Shown: positions 54,618-63,401 of the stretch, piece after piece | Layout: every line of letters begins with the position of its first letter | Numbering within the stretch: position 1 is the first letter of the stretch | Source of the DNA: Nocardioides faecalis | GTDB lineage: Bacteria; Actinomycetota; Actinomycetes; Propionibacteriales; Nocardioidaceae | Reading direction: 5' to 3' | Assembly: GCF_018388425.1 (NCBI RefSeq) | Contig: NZ_CP074406.1 | Location: 2,046,001 to 2,110,000 of the forward strand | DNA: 64,000 nt | Made by a program: the position numbers and the translations under genes | Notes under the pieces: model-generated | Databases searched by the model: none | Seen by the model: the letters and a program-made list of their open reading frames with translations, nothing else | What the model was told of the DNA's origin: nothing

Positions 54618-56063
54618 TCACCCTGGGTCGCCGTCGACCTCGGCACCCTCGAAGACCCGCCTCGGCGTGCCCTGCACCTGGACGGTGTTGTCCTCGAGCG
54701 TGAGGCCGGTGCCGGCCTCGAGGGTGATGCCGTTCCCTCGCCCGGTCACGCGGTTGCCGGAGATCACGACGTCGCTGGCAACTCCTGCACCGCGCCCCGA
54801 CGAGCCGTCGTCCTCGGCCACGCGGATGCCCCAGAAGCCCTCGGTGGTGCCCCAGATCGCGTTGTCGCGGACGAGGGTGCCGGGCGCGTTGCGCAGCTCG
54901 ATGCCCACCGAGGAGCCGGTGCGCCCGACGATCCCGTTGTCGTCGATGACGGTGTCGGGGGTGCCGAGGATGACGAGCACGCCCTGGTCGTTGCCGATCA
55001 GTCGGTTGTCGTGGACCCAGTTCCCCTCGCCGCTCGCGTCGTGCTTGTTCTCCTCGCCGCCCGGGTTGCCCAGCGCTATCGCGGCGGCATCGACCCCGGT
55101 GACCGTGTTGCCCCTGATCTCGTTGAGGTACTCGCCCTCGCCGTGCAGGTCGATGGCGTCCCGGACGCCGCCGTCGACGATGTTGTCGGCGATCAGGTTG
55201 TTGTGCGTGGGGAACTGCAGCAGGATGCCGTGGCGCAGGTGCGTGCCGTCGAGGCGGTTGCCCACGACCACGTTGTGCCGGGAGTCGTTCCCGGCGTCGG
55301 GATCGCGCTGGTCGGACTTCCCCTCGACCACGATGCCGTAGCCCGACCCGCCGGGACCGACGCTGGTGGCGTCGGCGACGCGACAGCCGGTCACCGTCAC
55401 CTCACGGCTCGCCTTCACCGTGATGCCGTGGCGCTGGAACAGCTCCACGGAGACGTCGTCGATGAGCACCCGCCGACTGCCTTCCCCGTCGTCCTCGCCG
55501 ATCTGCACGCCGTACATCGGCCCACCTCCCGGTCCTTCGTCGTCCGGGTCGGTGCCGAGGCGGCCGTCGTGCTCAGAGCTGATGGCCAGACCGCTCACGG
55601 TGGCGTTCTCGACGCCCGCCCCGCGCACGACCGCACTGTCGTCGTCCCCGTCGAACGACGAGCGGAGCACGGTGGCGTCGCTGCCCGCGCCGCGCAGGAG
55701 CACGCCGTCGGCGAGGACCAGGTTCGCGTCCTCGTCGTCGGGGTCGGCGGACCTCAGGTCGTAGACGCCCGCGGGGAGGACCACCTCGTCCCCGGCCTTC
55801 GCCACAGCCAACGCCTGCCGGATGGCGGGAGCGTCATCTCCGGTGCCAGGGTCCGGGTCGGCACCCAGGTCCGTGACATCGAGGGCCCTCCCGGTCGGGC
55901 CGGGCGGCACGGAGACCTCGACAGGTGTCCCGCCGGGACCGACCAGCCCGGCGGAGGGCGCCACCGGCGTGGATCGTGGGGGCGCGGGATCGTCCCCGGT
56001 GCAGGCGGCCAGCGGGACCGTCAGCAAGCAGACGACGATCCCGCACCGCCTCAGTGCCGACAT
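54618..56063 (-). CDS. Lipoprotein with right-handed parallel beta-helix
   Basis: 481 residues from ATG 56063 (an ATG at 56081 is also in frame). The signal ends in lipobox LAAC near residue 21. A Pro/Gly/Val-rich linker leads to TDLGADPDPGTGDDAPAIRQ, a pectate-lyase-type entry. Many Asn-containing rungs follow (HNVVVGNRLDGTHLRHGILL, NLIADNIVDGGVRDAIDLHG, ISGNRVTGRGNGITLE). Such folds occur in polysaccharide lyases, hydrolases and NosD-like carbohydrate-binding proteins. It is followed upstream by a secreted GH3 gene on the same strand, 32 bases apart, which suggests joint action on a surface or environmental glycan. Confidence 0.85.
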   Translation of the reverse strand: MSALRRCGIVVCLLTVPLAACTGDDPAPPRSTPVAPSAGLVGPGGTPVEVSVPPGPTGRALDVTDLGADPDPGTGDDAPAIRQALAVAKAGDEVVLPAGVYDLRSADPDDEDANLVLADGVLLRGAGSDATVLRSSFDGDDDSAVVRGAGVENATVSGLAISSEHDGRLGTDPDDEGPGGGPMYGVQIGEDDGEGSRRVLIDDVSVELFQRHGITVKASREVTVTGCRVADATSVGPGGSGYGIVVEGKSDQRDPDAGNDSRHNVVVGNRLDGTHLRHGILLQFPTHNNLIADNIVDGGVRDAIDLHGEGEYLNEIRGNTVTGVDAAAIALGNPGGEENKHDASGEGNWVHDNRLIGNDQGVLVILGTPDTVIDDNGIVGRTGSSVGIELRNAPGTLVRDNAIWGTTEGFWGIRVAEDDGSSGRGAGVASDVVISGNRVTGRGNGITLEAGTGLTLEDNTVQVQGTPRRVFEGAEVDGDPG

Positions 56064-56095
56064 GGACGCGGGGCTCTCCACATCATCGGCGGGTG

Positions 56096-58807
56096 CTACC
56101 TCCGCTTCCGCACCTTGATCACGAGGGTCCTGGCGGCCGGCTTCGCGACGTCCGAGCCTCGGTAGACGATCCGGAGCCGGTGGGTGCCGGCCTTGAGCCG
56201 CTTGATCCGGAACCGTGCCTTCCCTGCGGCGTCGAGGGTGTCACGTCCGATCACGGCGCCGTTGGCCTTCCTGACGAACACCCTGCCGGCGGCGGGTCGC
56301 CCGCCCGAGACCACCCTGAAGCTGAGGCGGGCGCGGACCTTCGGGGTCAACCGCTTGGGGCGCACGGTCGGCTTCAGGATCCGGGAGGGCGCCTTGACGA
56401 CGGGCGGTGCGATGTTCACCGGCACCGACTGACGCAGCGGGAGGCTCTCGGAGGATCCGCCGACGTACACCCCGAACCTGCCCACCGGTGTCCGCCACTC
56501 CCCGTCCGCCCAGCGCCTGAGATCGTTGGGATCCGTGGGGGCGAAGTAGGAGAGCGGGTGGTTGGCCGCGTCGACGTCCAACACCACCGAGACGCGCTTG
56601 CTCGCGCCGGGGTTGAGGCTGACCTTCTTGAACTCGACCAGGCGGTTGAAGTTCTCGCCGGCCTCCGCAGGCAGCCTCAGGTACACCTGCGAGGCCTCCT
56701 TGCCGGCGACGTTGCCGGTGTTGGTCACGGTGTAGCTGACACGCAGACCCGTCTGCCGTCCGTTCTCGCGGATGTCGTCGACCTTGAGGTTGCTGTAGCC
56801 GAAGGTCGTGTAGGACAGCCCGAAGCCGAACGGGAACAGGGGTTGGGTGCCAGTCGCCTGGTACCACCGATAGCCCATGTTGAGCCCCTCGGTGTAGCGA
56901 ACGACCCGCTGTGGCTCACCGGGGATGGGGTCACGACCGATGCCGCCGGGGGACCCGGTGTCCTCCTTGACCCCGGGGTACTGCTGCTGGGTCTGGTACG
57001 CGGCCTCGCGGTCGGTCTTCCCGAACGTCACCGGCAGCTTGCCGGAGAAGTTGTTGACCCCGAACAGCGCCTCTGCCACGACGTTGCCGTCCTCCTCGCC
57101 GGGGTACCACGCCTCCACCAAGGTGTCGACCTTGTCGATCCACGGCATGTTCACCTGCCCCTGGGTCTTCAGCACCGTGACCGCGTCCGGAGCGGCGTCC
57201 AGCACGGCCGGAGCCAGCTCCTGCTGATTGGTGCCCGTCACCGTGGGCAGATCGAGGTCGGGAACCTCGTTCGCGGCCCCCGTGGGGCTGCCGCCGGGGT
57301 TCTCCTGCGGCCAGTTGCTGTTCTTGTCCCAGGTCTCTCGCGCGACGTCACCGAGGATCAGGATGGTCACGTCGGAGCTCTTGGCGAGCGCGACGGCGCT
57401 GTCGATGTCGGTGCCGTCGTTGTAGGTCACCGTGGCGTCGGAGCCGAGCCTGCTGAGGACGTTCTCCAGGCCCTCCTGCGGGCTGATCGTGAACGGCGCG
57501 TTCACCGTGATGTTTCTGCTCCGGTCCCCGCTGCGCGGCGGCAAGGTCGCCTCGCCGGCGAACCAGTCGGCGCCGATCAGCGCCACCGAGTCGATCGAGT
57601 CGGCCTTGAGCGGCAGGACCCCTTTGTCGTTGCGCAGCAGCACCAGGCTGTCCTCCGCTGCGTCCTTGGCGACCTGGGCGTGGCTCCCGCCCTGCTGGAG
57701 CTGGCCCGCGATCCGGTCAAACGTGAACTCGGTCTCCGGGCGGTCGAAGTCTCCGAACTGGAACATCTTGATGTAGCGCTCGCGCAGCATGTCGTCGATG
57801 TCGGCCTCGGTGATCTCGCCCTTGTCGAGCGCGGCCTTCACGACGTCGGGCGCGTACCATTCCGGCGCCTCGTCCACCTCGACATCGGTGCCGGCGAGGA
57901 TCGAGGGCACGGTGCTCTGCGCAGCGCGCCGGTCGGAGAAGACGTAGCCGTCGAAACCCCACTTCTCGCGCAGGGTCTGTCGCAGCAGGGGCTTGCTCTC
58001 GCAGTTGTAGGTGAAGTTCACCTGCCCGTAGGCGCACATCACCGACGCGACGTTGGCGTCCTTGACGGACATCTCGAACGGCAGCAGGTAGAGCTCGTGC
58101 ATCGCCCGTGAGGGGACCCGGACCGCCGCGGTCCACCGCTCGAACTGGAACTCGGTGTCGTTGGCGACGAAGTGCTTGGCCGTCGCCTGGCTCACGCCGC
58201 GCTGCTGGATGCCGCGAATGATCTGCGACCCGAGGGCGCCGGTCAGGTACGGGTCCTCGCTGAAGAACTCGTTGTTGCGCCCGCCGTACGGCGTGCGGAT
58301 CAGGTTCATGACCGGGCCCCAGAGCACCTGGTGCGCCCAGGCCTGCAGCTCGCTGTCGAGCACCTGACCCCACCGCCGGTTGAGCGGCCGGTCGAAGGTG
58401 GCCGCCGAGGCGATCTGGGCGGGCAGCGCGGTCGCGGTCGGCTCCGGGAGGCAGTCGCCACCCCGGATGCCGGTCCCGCCGTTGGCCATCCGGAAGTCAG
58501 GGATGTCCAGCTCCGGGATGCCCTCGATGTGACGGCCGATCAGGGTGAAGTCACACCCCTGCCCGTTGCCGTCTTCGCCGTCGTCGAGGTCCTCGTTGTA
58601 GACCGGCTTGTTGAAGATCTGCTCGAGCTTCTGGTCGAGCGTCATCGCGTCCAGCAGGAGCTCGGCCCGCTGTTTCGCTGGGAGTGTGGTGTTCATCCAC
58701 GGCAGCTCGTCCTGCGCTGCGGCAGGCTGCTGGGTGGTCACGGCCACCCCGAACGTCGCGGCCGTCAAGGTGAGTGCGATGAGCGCACTGACGAATCTTC
58801 TCTTCAT
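56096..58807 (-). CDS. Secreted glycoside hydrolase family 3 (beta-glucosidase-like) with C-terminal Ig-like domain
   Basis: 903 residues from ATG 58807 (an in-frame ATG at 58834 adds nine residues). The signal peptide ends near AAA(Q)D after VAVTTQQPAA. GH3 N-terminal barrel: VLWGPVMNLIRTPYGGRNNE, SEDPYLTGAL and ATAKHFVANDTE; the nucleophile Asp is in GYVFSDRRAAQST. The GH3 C-terminal domain has LLRNDKGVLPLK, and a fibronectin-like domain has FPFGFGLSYTTF. The last ~110 residues are a bacterial Ig-like domain (RLSFRVVSGGRPAAGRVFV, KAGTHRLRIVYRGS) ending in Arg/Lys. It cleaves terminal beta-glycosides outside the cell. Confidence 0.93.
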   Translation of the reverse strand: MKRRFVSALIALTLTAATFGVAVTTQQPAAAQDELPWMNTTLPAKQRAELLLDAMTLDQKLEQIFNKPVYNEDLDDGEDGNGQGCDFTLIGRHIEGIPELDIPDFRMANGGTGIRGGDCLPEPTATALPAQIASAATFDRPLNRRWGQVLDSELQAWAHQVLWGPVMNLIRTPYGGRNNEFFSEDPYLTGALGSQIIRGIQQRGVSQATAKHFVANDTEFQFERWTAAVRVPSRAMHELYLLPFEMSVKDANVASVMCAYGQVNFTYNCESKPLLRQTLREKWGFDGYVFSDRRAAQSTVPSILAGTDVEVDEAPEWYAPDVVKAALDKGEITEADIDDMLRERYIKMFQFGDFDRPETEFTFDRIAGQLQQGGSHAQVAKDAAEDSLVLLRNDKGVLPLKADSIDSVALIGADWFAGEATLPPRSGDRSRNITVNAPFTISPQEGLENVLSRLGSDATVTYNDGTDIDSAVALAKSSDVTILILGDVARETWDKNSNWPQENPGGSPTGAANEVPDLDLPTVTGTNQQELAPAVLDAAPDAVTVLKTQGQVNMPWIDKVDTLVEAWYPGEEDGNVVAEALFGVNNFSGKLPVTFGKTDREAAYQTQQQYPGVKEDTGSPGGIGRDPIPGEPQRVVRYTEGLNMGYRWYQATGTQPLFPFGFGLSYTTFGYSNLKVDDIRENGRQTGLRVSYTVTNTGNVAGKEASQVYLRLPAEAGENFNRLVEFKKVSLNPGASKRVSVVLDVDAANHPLSYFAPTDPNDLRRWADGEWRTPVGRFGVYVGGSSESLPLRQSVPVNIAPPVVKAPSRILKPTVRPKRLTPKVRARLSFRVVSGGRPAAGRVFVRKANGAVIGRDTLDAAGKARFRIKRLKAGTHRLRIVYRGSDVAKPAARTLVIKVRKRR

Positions 58808-59112
58808 AGCAAGGCCCGATTCCTTGTGTGACATGAGTCACTACAGCATGCGCCTGTCGGAATCCGACGGCAAGGCGGCCGCAGCCGGTCGGATGGCGCC
58901 GGGGCGAGGCGCGAGCCCACGCGCGAGCCCATGAGAACGTGGGCGAGGTCGGTCGCGGAGAGACAGAAAGGGCCGCAGGACCGGCAGATTCGCTGATCCG
59001 GAACGCCCGCAGGCACTCCATGCTCGTTCGCGGGGATGCTCACGCGGACGGCGCGGTCAGGGGGAGCAGACGATGCCTTTTCTGGTGACCGGCTCAGGTC
59101 CGCCAACGCTTT
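58808..59112. other. Intergenic region upstream of the GH3 gene
   Basis: About 300 bases without a gene. Close to the GH3 start lies an imperfect dyad GTGACATGAGTCAC (near 58830-58843) that could be an operator. Otherwise nothing is recognised. Confidence 0.35.
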
Positions 59113-59144
59113 CAGGCCCGGAATTCCGTGGAATTCCGGGCCTG
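59113..59144 (-). terminator. Hairpin downstream of tRNA-Pro
   Basis: CAGGCCCGGAATTCC (59113-59127), GT, GGAATTCCGGGCCTG (59130-59144) form a perfect 15-base stem with a two-base loop (more likely four bases in RNA). It starts six bases after the tRNA 3' end in the direction of transcription and should terminate or protect the tRNA transcript. Confidence 0.75.
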
Positions 59145-59149
59145 ATCTG

Positions 59150-59223
59150 TCGGGCTGACAGGATTTGAACCTGCGACCCCCTGACCCCCAGTCAGGTGCG
59201 CTACCAAGCTGCGCTACAGCCCG
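59150..59223 (-). tRNA. tRNA-Pro (anticodon GGG)
   Basis: On the minus strand the 74 bases fold as a tRNA: acceptor CGGGCTG/CAGCCCG with discriminator A, D-arm AGCGCAGCTTGGTAGCGC, anticodon stem CCTGA/TCAGG with loop CTGGGGG (anticodon GGG), and T-arm with GGTTCAAATCC. CCA is not encoded. Confidence 0.95.
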
Positions 59224-59301
59224 AACACTTCCGCCGTCACCGGCAGGAGCAGTCGGGACCTTACCGCAGCACTCGGCAGGGACGAGAATCGCCCTGGGTG
59301 T

Positions 59302-62300
59302 CTACCTGAAGTCGCGCGAGGACTGCCGCACCTGCAGCGCCTGTCCCGAGCCGGGCAGGACGGTGTCCAGCGACTCGATCCGGTCCGCGACCAGGTTCGT
59401 CACGCCGTCCTGCCGCTCCAGCCTGCCCCGTACGACGACCGCGACCTTGTTGCGCGCCACCTGGCGGTGCACCCGCATCACCCCGGGCGAGCAGACCACG
59501 TTGAGCATGCCGGTCTCGTCCTCGAGGTTGAGGAACGTGACTCCCCCGGCGGTCCCGGGGCGCTGACGGTGGGTCACCAGCCCGGCGACGTGGACGCGGC
59601 GCCCCGCCTCGGTGCGGGCCAGGGCCCCGATGCTGGCGACCCCGGCGGCGCTCAACGCGTCGCGGTAGTGCTGGATCGGGTGCAGGTCGGTGGAGACGCG
59701 GGTGGCCCACAGGTCGGCCAGCGTCACCTCCATCGGGCTCATCCCGGGCAGCGTCGGCGGTGGCGGCGCCGGGGTGCTGCCGGGCAGCTGGGCCTCGTCC
59801 TCGGCGTAGCCGGCCATCCACAGCGCCTGGCGGCGGTCCAGGCCGAGGCTCTCGAAGGCCCCGGCGGTGGCGAGTGCCTCCAGGTGCGTGGTCCCCAGCC
59901 CGGCACGGCGGGAGAGGTCGCGCAGGTCGACGAACGGCGCCTCGGCGCGGGCGGCGACGATCCGCGCGGCGAGCTCGGTGCCGATGCCCTTCACCGAGTC
60001 CAGCCCGAGCCGGACTGCCCAGCCGTCGTCGTACCGGTGCTCGTCCGGCTCCGCGCTCGGGTCGCACGGCTCCATGCCCGCCTGCACGCCGGAGAAGGCG
60101 ATGTCGGGGCGCAGCACCTGCACGCCGTGGCGCCGCGCGTCGGCGACCAGGGACTGCGGGGAGTAGAAGCCCATCGGCTGGTTGCGCAGCAGGCCGGCCA
60201 GGAACATCGCCGGGTAGTGCAGCTTGAACCACGACGAGGCGTAGACCAGCAGCGCGAAGGCCAGGGCGTGCGACTCGGCGAACCCGAAGCCGGCGAAGGA
60301 GAGGATCTTGACGTAGATGCCGTCCGCGACCTCACCGGTCAGCCCCTTGCGGGCCATGCCGGCGTAGAGCTTCTCCTTGATCCTCTCGATCCGCTCCACC
60401 CCGCGCTTGGAGCCCATCGCCCGGCGCAGCAGGTCGGCGTCGTCGCGTGAGCAGTCGCCCAGCACCACCGCCATCTGCATCAGCTGCTCCTGGAACAGCG
60501 GCACCCCCAAGGTGCGCTCCAGCACCGGCACCAGCAGGGGGTGGTCGTAGGTCACCGGGTCGCGGCCGGTCTTGCGGCGCACGTAGGGGTGCACCGCACC
60601 GCCCTGGATCGGTCCGGGTCGGATCAGCGCGATCTCGATCGCCAGCTGGTAGAACGAGTCCGGCTTCAGCCGCGGCAGCGTGCCGATCTGGGCTCGCGAC
60701 TCCACCTGGAACACCCCGATGGAGTCGGCGCGGCCGAGCATCTCGTAGACCTCCGGCTCCTCGCGCGGGATCGTCTCCAGCGTCCAGCGCCGGCCGGTGT
60801 GCTCCTCGATGAGCCGCATCATGTGGTCCAGCGCGCCGAGCATCCCCAGGCCGAGCAGGTCGAACTTCACCAGCCCCATCGACTCGCAGCCGTCCTTGTC
60901 CCACTGCAGCACGGTGCGGCCCGGCATCCGGGCCTTCTCGATCGGGCAGACCTCGCCGATCGGGCGCTCGGTGAGCACCATGCCGCCGGAGTGGATGCCC
61001 AGGTGGCGCGGGGCGCCCATCATCTCCTCGGCCAGCTCCGCCACCTGCTCGGGGATGCCGAGGCCACGCTCCACCTCCCGGCCCCAGCCGTCGATCGACT
61101 TCGACCAGGCGTCCTGCTGGCCGGGCGAGAAGCCGAGCGCCTTGGCGGCGTCGCGCACCGCCATCCGCGGCCGGTAGGAGATCACGTTGCACACCTGGGC
61201 GGCGTTGCGCCGCCCATAGGTGTCGTAGACCCACTGGATGACCTCCTCGCGGCGGTCGGAGTCGAAGTCCACGTCGATGTCGGGCTCCTCCTCGCGGTGC
61301 TCGGAGATGAACCGCTCGAAGGGCAGGTTGTAGTAGACCGAGTCGACCGCGGTGATCCCGAGCGCGTAGCAGACCGCCGAGCTGGCCGCCGAGCCGCGGC
61401 CCTGGCACAGGATCCGGTTCTCGCGGGCGAAGGCGACGATGTCGTGCACGATGATGAAGTAGCCCGCGAAGTCCTTGCGGTTGATCACGTCGAGCTCGCG
61501 CTCGATCCGCTCCCGCGCGGCGGCGGCGTGCTCGGTGTGCGCGTAGCGCTCGGTGAACCCGCGCTCGGTGAGCTCGCGCAGCCAGGTGCTCGGCGTGTGC
61601 CCGGCGGGGATGCCCTGCTTGGGCAGGCGCGGCGAGGCCTTGCGCAGGTCGAAGGCCAGCTCGGCGGCCAGCTCCACCGAGCGGTGCACGGCGTCCGGGC
61701 GCCGGGCGAAGCGCTGCAGCATCTCCTCGCCGCTGCGCAGGTGCGCTCCCCCGGACAGGTCCAGCCAGCCGTCGAGCTCGGCGATGCTGCGCCGGGCGCG
61801 GACCGCGGCCAGCGCCGCCGCGAGCCGGCGCCGCGACGGAGCCGCGAAGTGCACGTTCCCGGTGGCCACCACTCCCAGTCCGCGGTCGTCGGCGATCGCG
61901 GCGAGCAGGTCGTTGGTCTCCTCGGCGCCGGGATGCTCGCCTGCGATCAGCTCGACCACCACGTGCTCGGCACCGAACCGGGCGACCAGCCGGTCGAGCT
62001 CCGCGGCGGCCGCCGCCGGGCCGTCGGCGGCCAGCGCACGTCGTACGGCGCCCTTGCGGCAGCCGGTCAGCACCAGCCAGTGGCCGCGGCCGCGCTCGGC
62101 GAGCTCGTCGAGGTCGTGCGCGGGGCTGCCCTTCTCCGGTGCCCGCAGCCCGGCCTCGGTGATCGCCCCGGAGAGCCGGTGGTAGCCCTCCACACCCCGG
62201 GCGAGCACCAGCAGGTGGGTGCCGGTCGGGTCGGGCACCCCGTTCTGAGAGCCGTCCAGGCCCAGAGTGAGCTCGGCGCCGTAGACGGTGGGCAGGGCGT

Positions 62301-62610
62301 GGTCCGTGGCCGCCTCGGCGAACAGCGGCGCGCCGGCGAAGCCGTCGTGGTCGGTCAGCGCCAGCCCGCTCAGCCCCAGCCGGACCGCCTCGGCGACCAG
62401 CTCGCCCGGTGAGCTCGCCCCGTCGAGGAAGCTGAAGTGGCTGTGGCAGTGCAGCTCGGCGTACGGCGCGGCGTGCTCGGGGCGGCGGATCGGCACCGGA
62501 GCGGCGCGCGGGTGCTTGCGCCGGGAGACCGGCGCCTCCAGGTCCGGCGCCCGGCCGGAGAGCCGGCGCTCCAGCTCCCGCCACGGCACCGGGGGGTTGT
62601 TCCAGCCCAT
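59302..62610 (-). CDS. dnaE2: Error-prone DNA polymerase III alpha subunit DnaE2
   Basis: 1102 residues. A PHP domain opens the protein (ELHCHSHFSFLDGASSPGEL, GLALTDHDGFAGAP). The C-family polymerase core has catalytic aspartates in EPDIDVDFDSDRREEVIQWV, CQGRGSAASSAVCYALGI and KFDLLGLGMLGALDHM. An OB-fold (HVAGLVTHRQRPGTAGGVTF) lies near the end. DnaE2 does translesion synthesis in SOS-induced mutagenesis, usually with ImuA' and ImuB; neither is in the window. A LexA box lies 47 bases upstream and a very short open frame (62617-62643) precedes the start. Confidence 0.96.
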   Translation of the reverse strand: MGWNNPPVPWRELERRLSGRAPDLEAPVSRRKHPRAAPVPIRRPEHAAPYAELHCHSHFSFLDGASSPGELVAEAVRLGLSGLALTDHDGFAGAPLFAEAATDHALPTVYGAELTLGLDGSQNGVPDPTGTHLLVLARGVEGYHRLSGAITEAGLRAPEKGSPAHDLDELAERGRGHWLVLTGCRKGAVRRALAADGPAAAAAELDRLVARFGAEHVVVELIAGEHPGAEETNDLLAAIADDRGLGVVATGNVHFAAPSRRRLAAALAAVRARRSIAELDGWLDLSGGAHLRSGEEMLQRFARRPDAVHRSVELAAELAFDLRKASPRLPKQGIPAGHTPSTWLRELTERGFTERYAHTEHAAAARERIERELDVINRKDFAGYFIIVHDIVAFARENRILCQGRGSAASSAVCYALGITAVDSVYYNLPFERFISEHREEEPDIDVDFDSDRREEVIQWVYDTYGRRNAAQVCNVISYRPRMAVRDAAKALGFSPGQQDAWSKSIDGWGREVERGLGIPEQVAELAEEMMGAPRHLGIHSGGMVLTERPIGEVCPIEKARMPGRTVLQWDKDGCESMGLVKFDLLGLGMLGALDHMMRLIEEHTGRRWTLETIPREEPEVYEMLGRADSIGVFQVESRAQIGTLPRLKPDSFYQLAIEIALIRPGPIQGGAVHPYVRRKTGRDPVTYDHPLLVPVLERTLGVPLFQEQLMQMAVVLGDCSRDDADLLRRAMGSKRGVERIERIKEKLYAGMARKGLTGEVADGIYVKILSFAGFGFAESHALAFALLVYASSWFKLHYPAMFLAGLLRNQPMGFYSPQSLVADARRHGVQVLRPDIAFSGVQAGMEPCDPSAEPDEHRYDDGWAVRLGLDSVKGIGTELAARIVAARAEAPFVDLRDLSRRAGLGTTHLEALATAGAFESLGLDRRQALWMAGYAEDEAQLPGSTPAPPPPTLPGMSPMEVTLADLWATRVSTDLHPIQHYRDALSAAGVASIGALARTEAGRRVHVAGLVTHRQRPGTAGGVTFLNLEDETGMLNVVCSPGVMRVHRQVARNKVAVVVRGRLERQDGVTNLVADRIESLDTVLPGSGQALQVRQSSRDFR

Positions 62611-62616
62611 GGCGGA

Positions 62617-62643
62617 TCAGGCGACGTCGTCGGAAGGGCTCAT
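62617..62643 (-). CDS. Eight-codon leader open reading frame before dnaE2
   Basis: ATG 62643 to TGA 62617, reading MSPSDDVA, six bases before the dnaE2 ATG. TAGG lies a few bases before the ATG. It starts about 13 bases after the SOS box. It could couple translation to dnaE2 or be chance; no homology can be assigned. Confidence 0.3.
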   Translation of the reverse strand: MSPSDDVA

Positions 62644-62649
62644 GGACCT

Positions 62650-62672
62650 ACGCTAGTCGAACATCTGTTCGA
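62650..62672 (-). promoter_or_regulatory. LexA SOS box with -10 element for dnaE2
   Basis: TCGAACATCTGTTCGA (62657-62672) matches the actinobacterial/Bacillus-type LexA site TCGAAC-N4-GTTCGA exactly. On the minus strand TAGCGT (62650-62655) follows directly as a -10 candidate. LexA would block dnaE2 until DNA damage. The box also lies 94 bases upstream of the divergent nitroreductase gene. Confidence 0.88.
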
Positions 62673-62766
62673 TCCCAAGGTCTCCGACGCAGGTCCGCCG
62701 GTGCGTTGTGACCCGAGCCACCCCGATCCGCGGAAGCAGGCGCCGCCACACCTCGTTGAAACTTCC

Positions 62767-63357
62767 ATGACTCTCGCGCTCTCGGCCGAAGCCCAGGACC
62801 TGCTGTTCCGCCAGGCCCGCACCGCCAACACGTTCACCGACGAGCCGGTGAGCGAGGAGCAGGTGGCCGCCATCTACGACCTGGTGAAGTACGCACCGAC
62901 CGCGATGAACACCCAGCCGCTCCGGGTGCTGCTGGTCCGCACCGACGAGGGTCGTGAGCGTCTTCTCAAGCACATGTCCGAGGGCAACCGGGAGAAGACC
63001 GCCAGCGCCCCGCTGGTGGCGGTGCTGGCCGCGGACACCGCGTTCCACGACACCCTGCCGCGCACCTTCCCGCACTTCCCCGGCGCCCGTGACCTCTTCG
63101 CCGACGACGCCGCCCGGGAGCAGACCGCCCGGTTCAACGCCACGCTGCAGATCGGCTACTTCCTGCTCGGCGTCCGCGCGGCCGGTCTCGCCGCCGGCCC
63201 CATGGGCGGCTTCGACGCCGACGGCATCGACGCCGACCTGCTGGCCGGCACCTCCTGGAAGTCGCTGCTCGTGGTCAACATCGGCCGCCCCGGCAAGGAC
63301 CCGTGGTTCGACCGGCTCCCCCGCCTGGAGCAGGACGAGGTCGTCCGGGCCCTCTGA
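62767..63357 (+). CDS. Nitroreductase-family protein (RutE/malonic semialdehyde reductase-like)
   Basis: 196 residues from ATG 62767. The pattern is RTANTFTDEPVSEEQVAAIY, KYAPTAMNTQPLRVLLVRT, FNATLQIGYFLLGVRAAGLA and GPMGGFDADGIDADLL, closing with LLVVNIGRPGKDPWFDRLPR. This is the FMN-dependent RutE group, which reduces malonic semialdehyde to 3-hydroxypropionate in uracil degradation. No other rut genes are near, so the role may be general aldehyde or quinone reduction. Confidence 0.9.
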   Translation: MTLALSAEAQDLLFRQARTANTFTDEPVSEEQVAAIYDLVKYAPTAMNTQPLRVLLVRTDEGRERLLKHMSEGNREKTASAPLVAVLAADTAFHDTLPRTFPHFPGARDLFADDAAREQTARFNATLQIGYFLLGVRAAGLAAGPMGGFDADGIDADLLAGTSWKSLLVVNIGRPGKDPWFDRLPRLEQDEVVRAL

Positions 63358-63370
63358 CCCGAAGGCGCCG

Positions 63371-63401
63371 GCCGGTCGCTCAGCCCGCGGGGGCGACCGG
63401 C
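63371..63401. terminator. Hairpin between convergent genes
   Basis: GCCGGTCGC (63371-63379) and GCGACCGGC (63393-63401) form a perfect 9-base stem. It begins 13 bases after the nitroreductase stop and overlaps the last codons of the convergent GyrI-like gene. Confidence 0.5.

Noticed and set aside
57930..57960. Loss of the GH3 catalytic site (SDRR instead of the usual SDW)
   Set aside because: The nucleophilic Asp itself is present. Only the following residue differs, which is tolerated in the family, so I do not call the enzyme dead.
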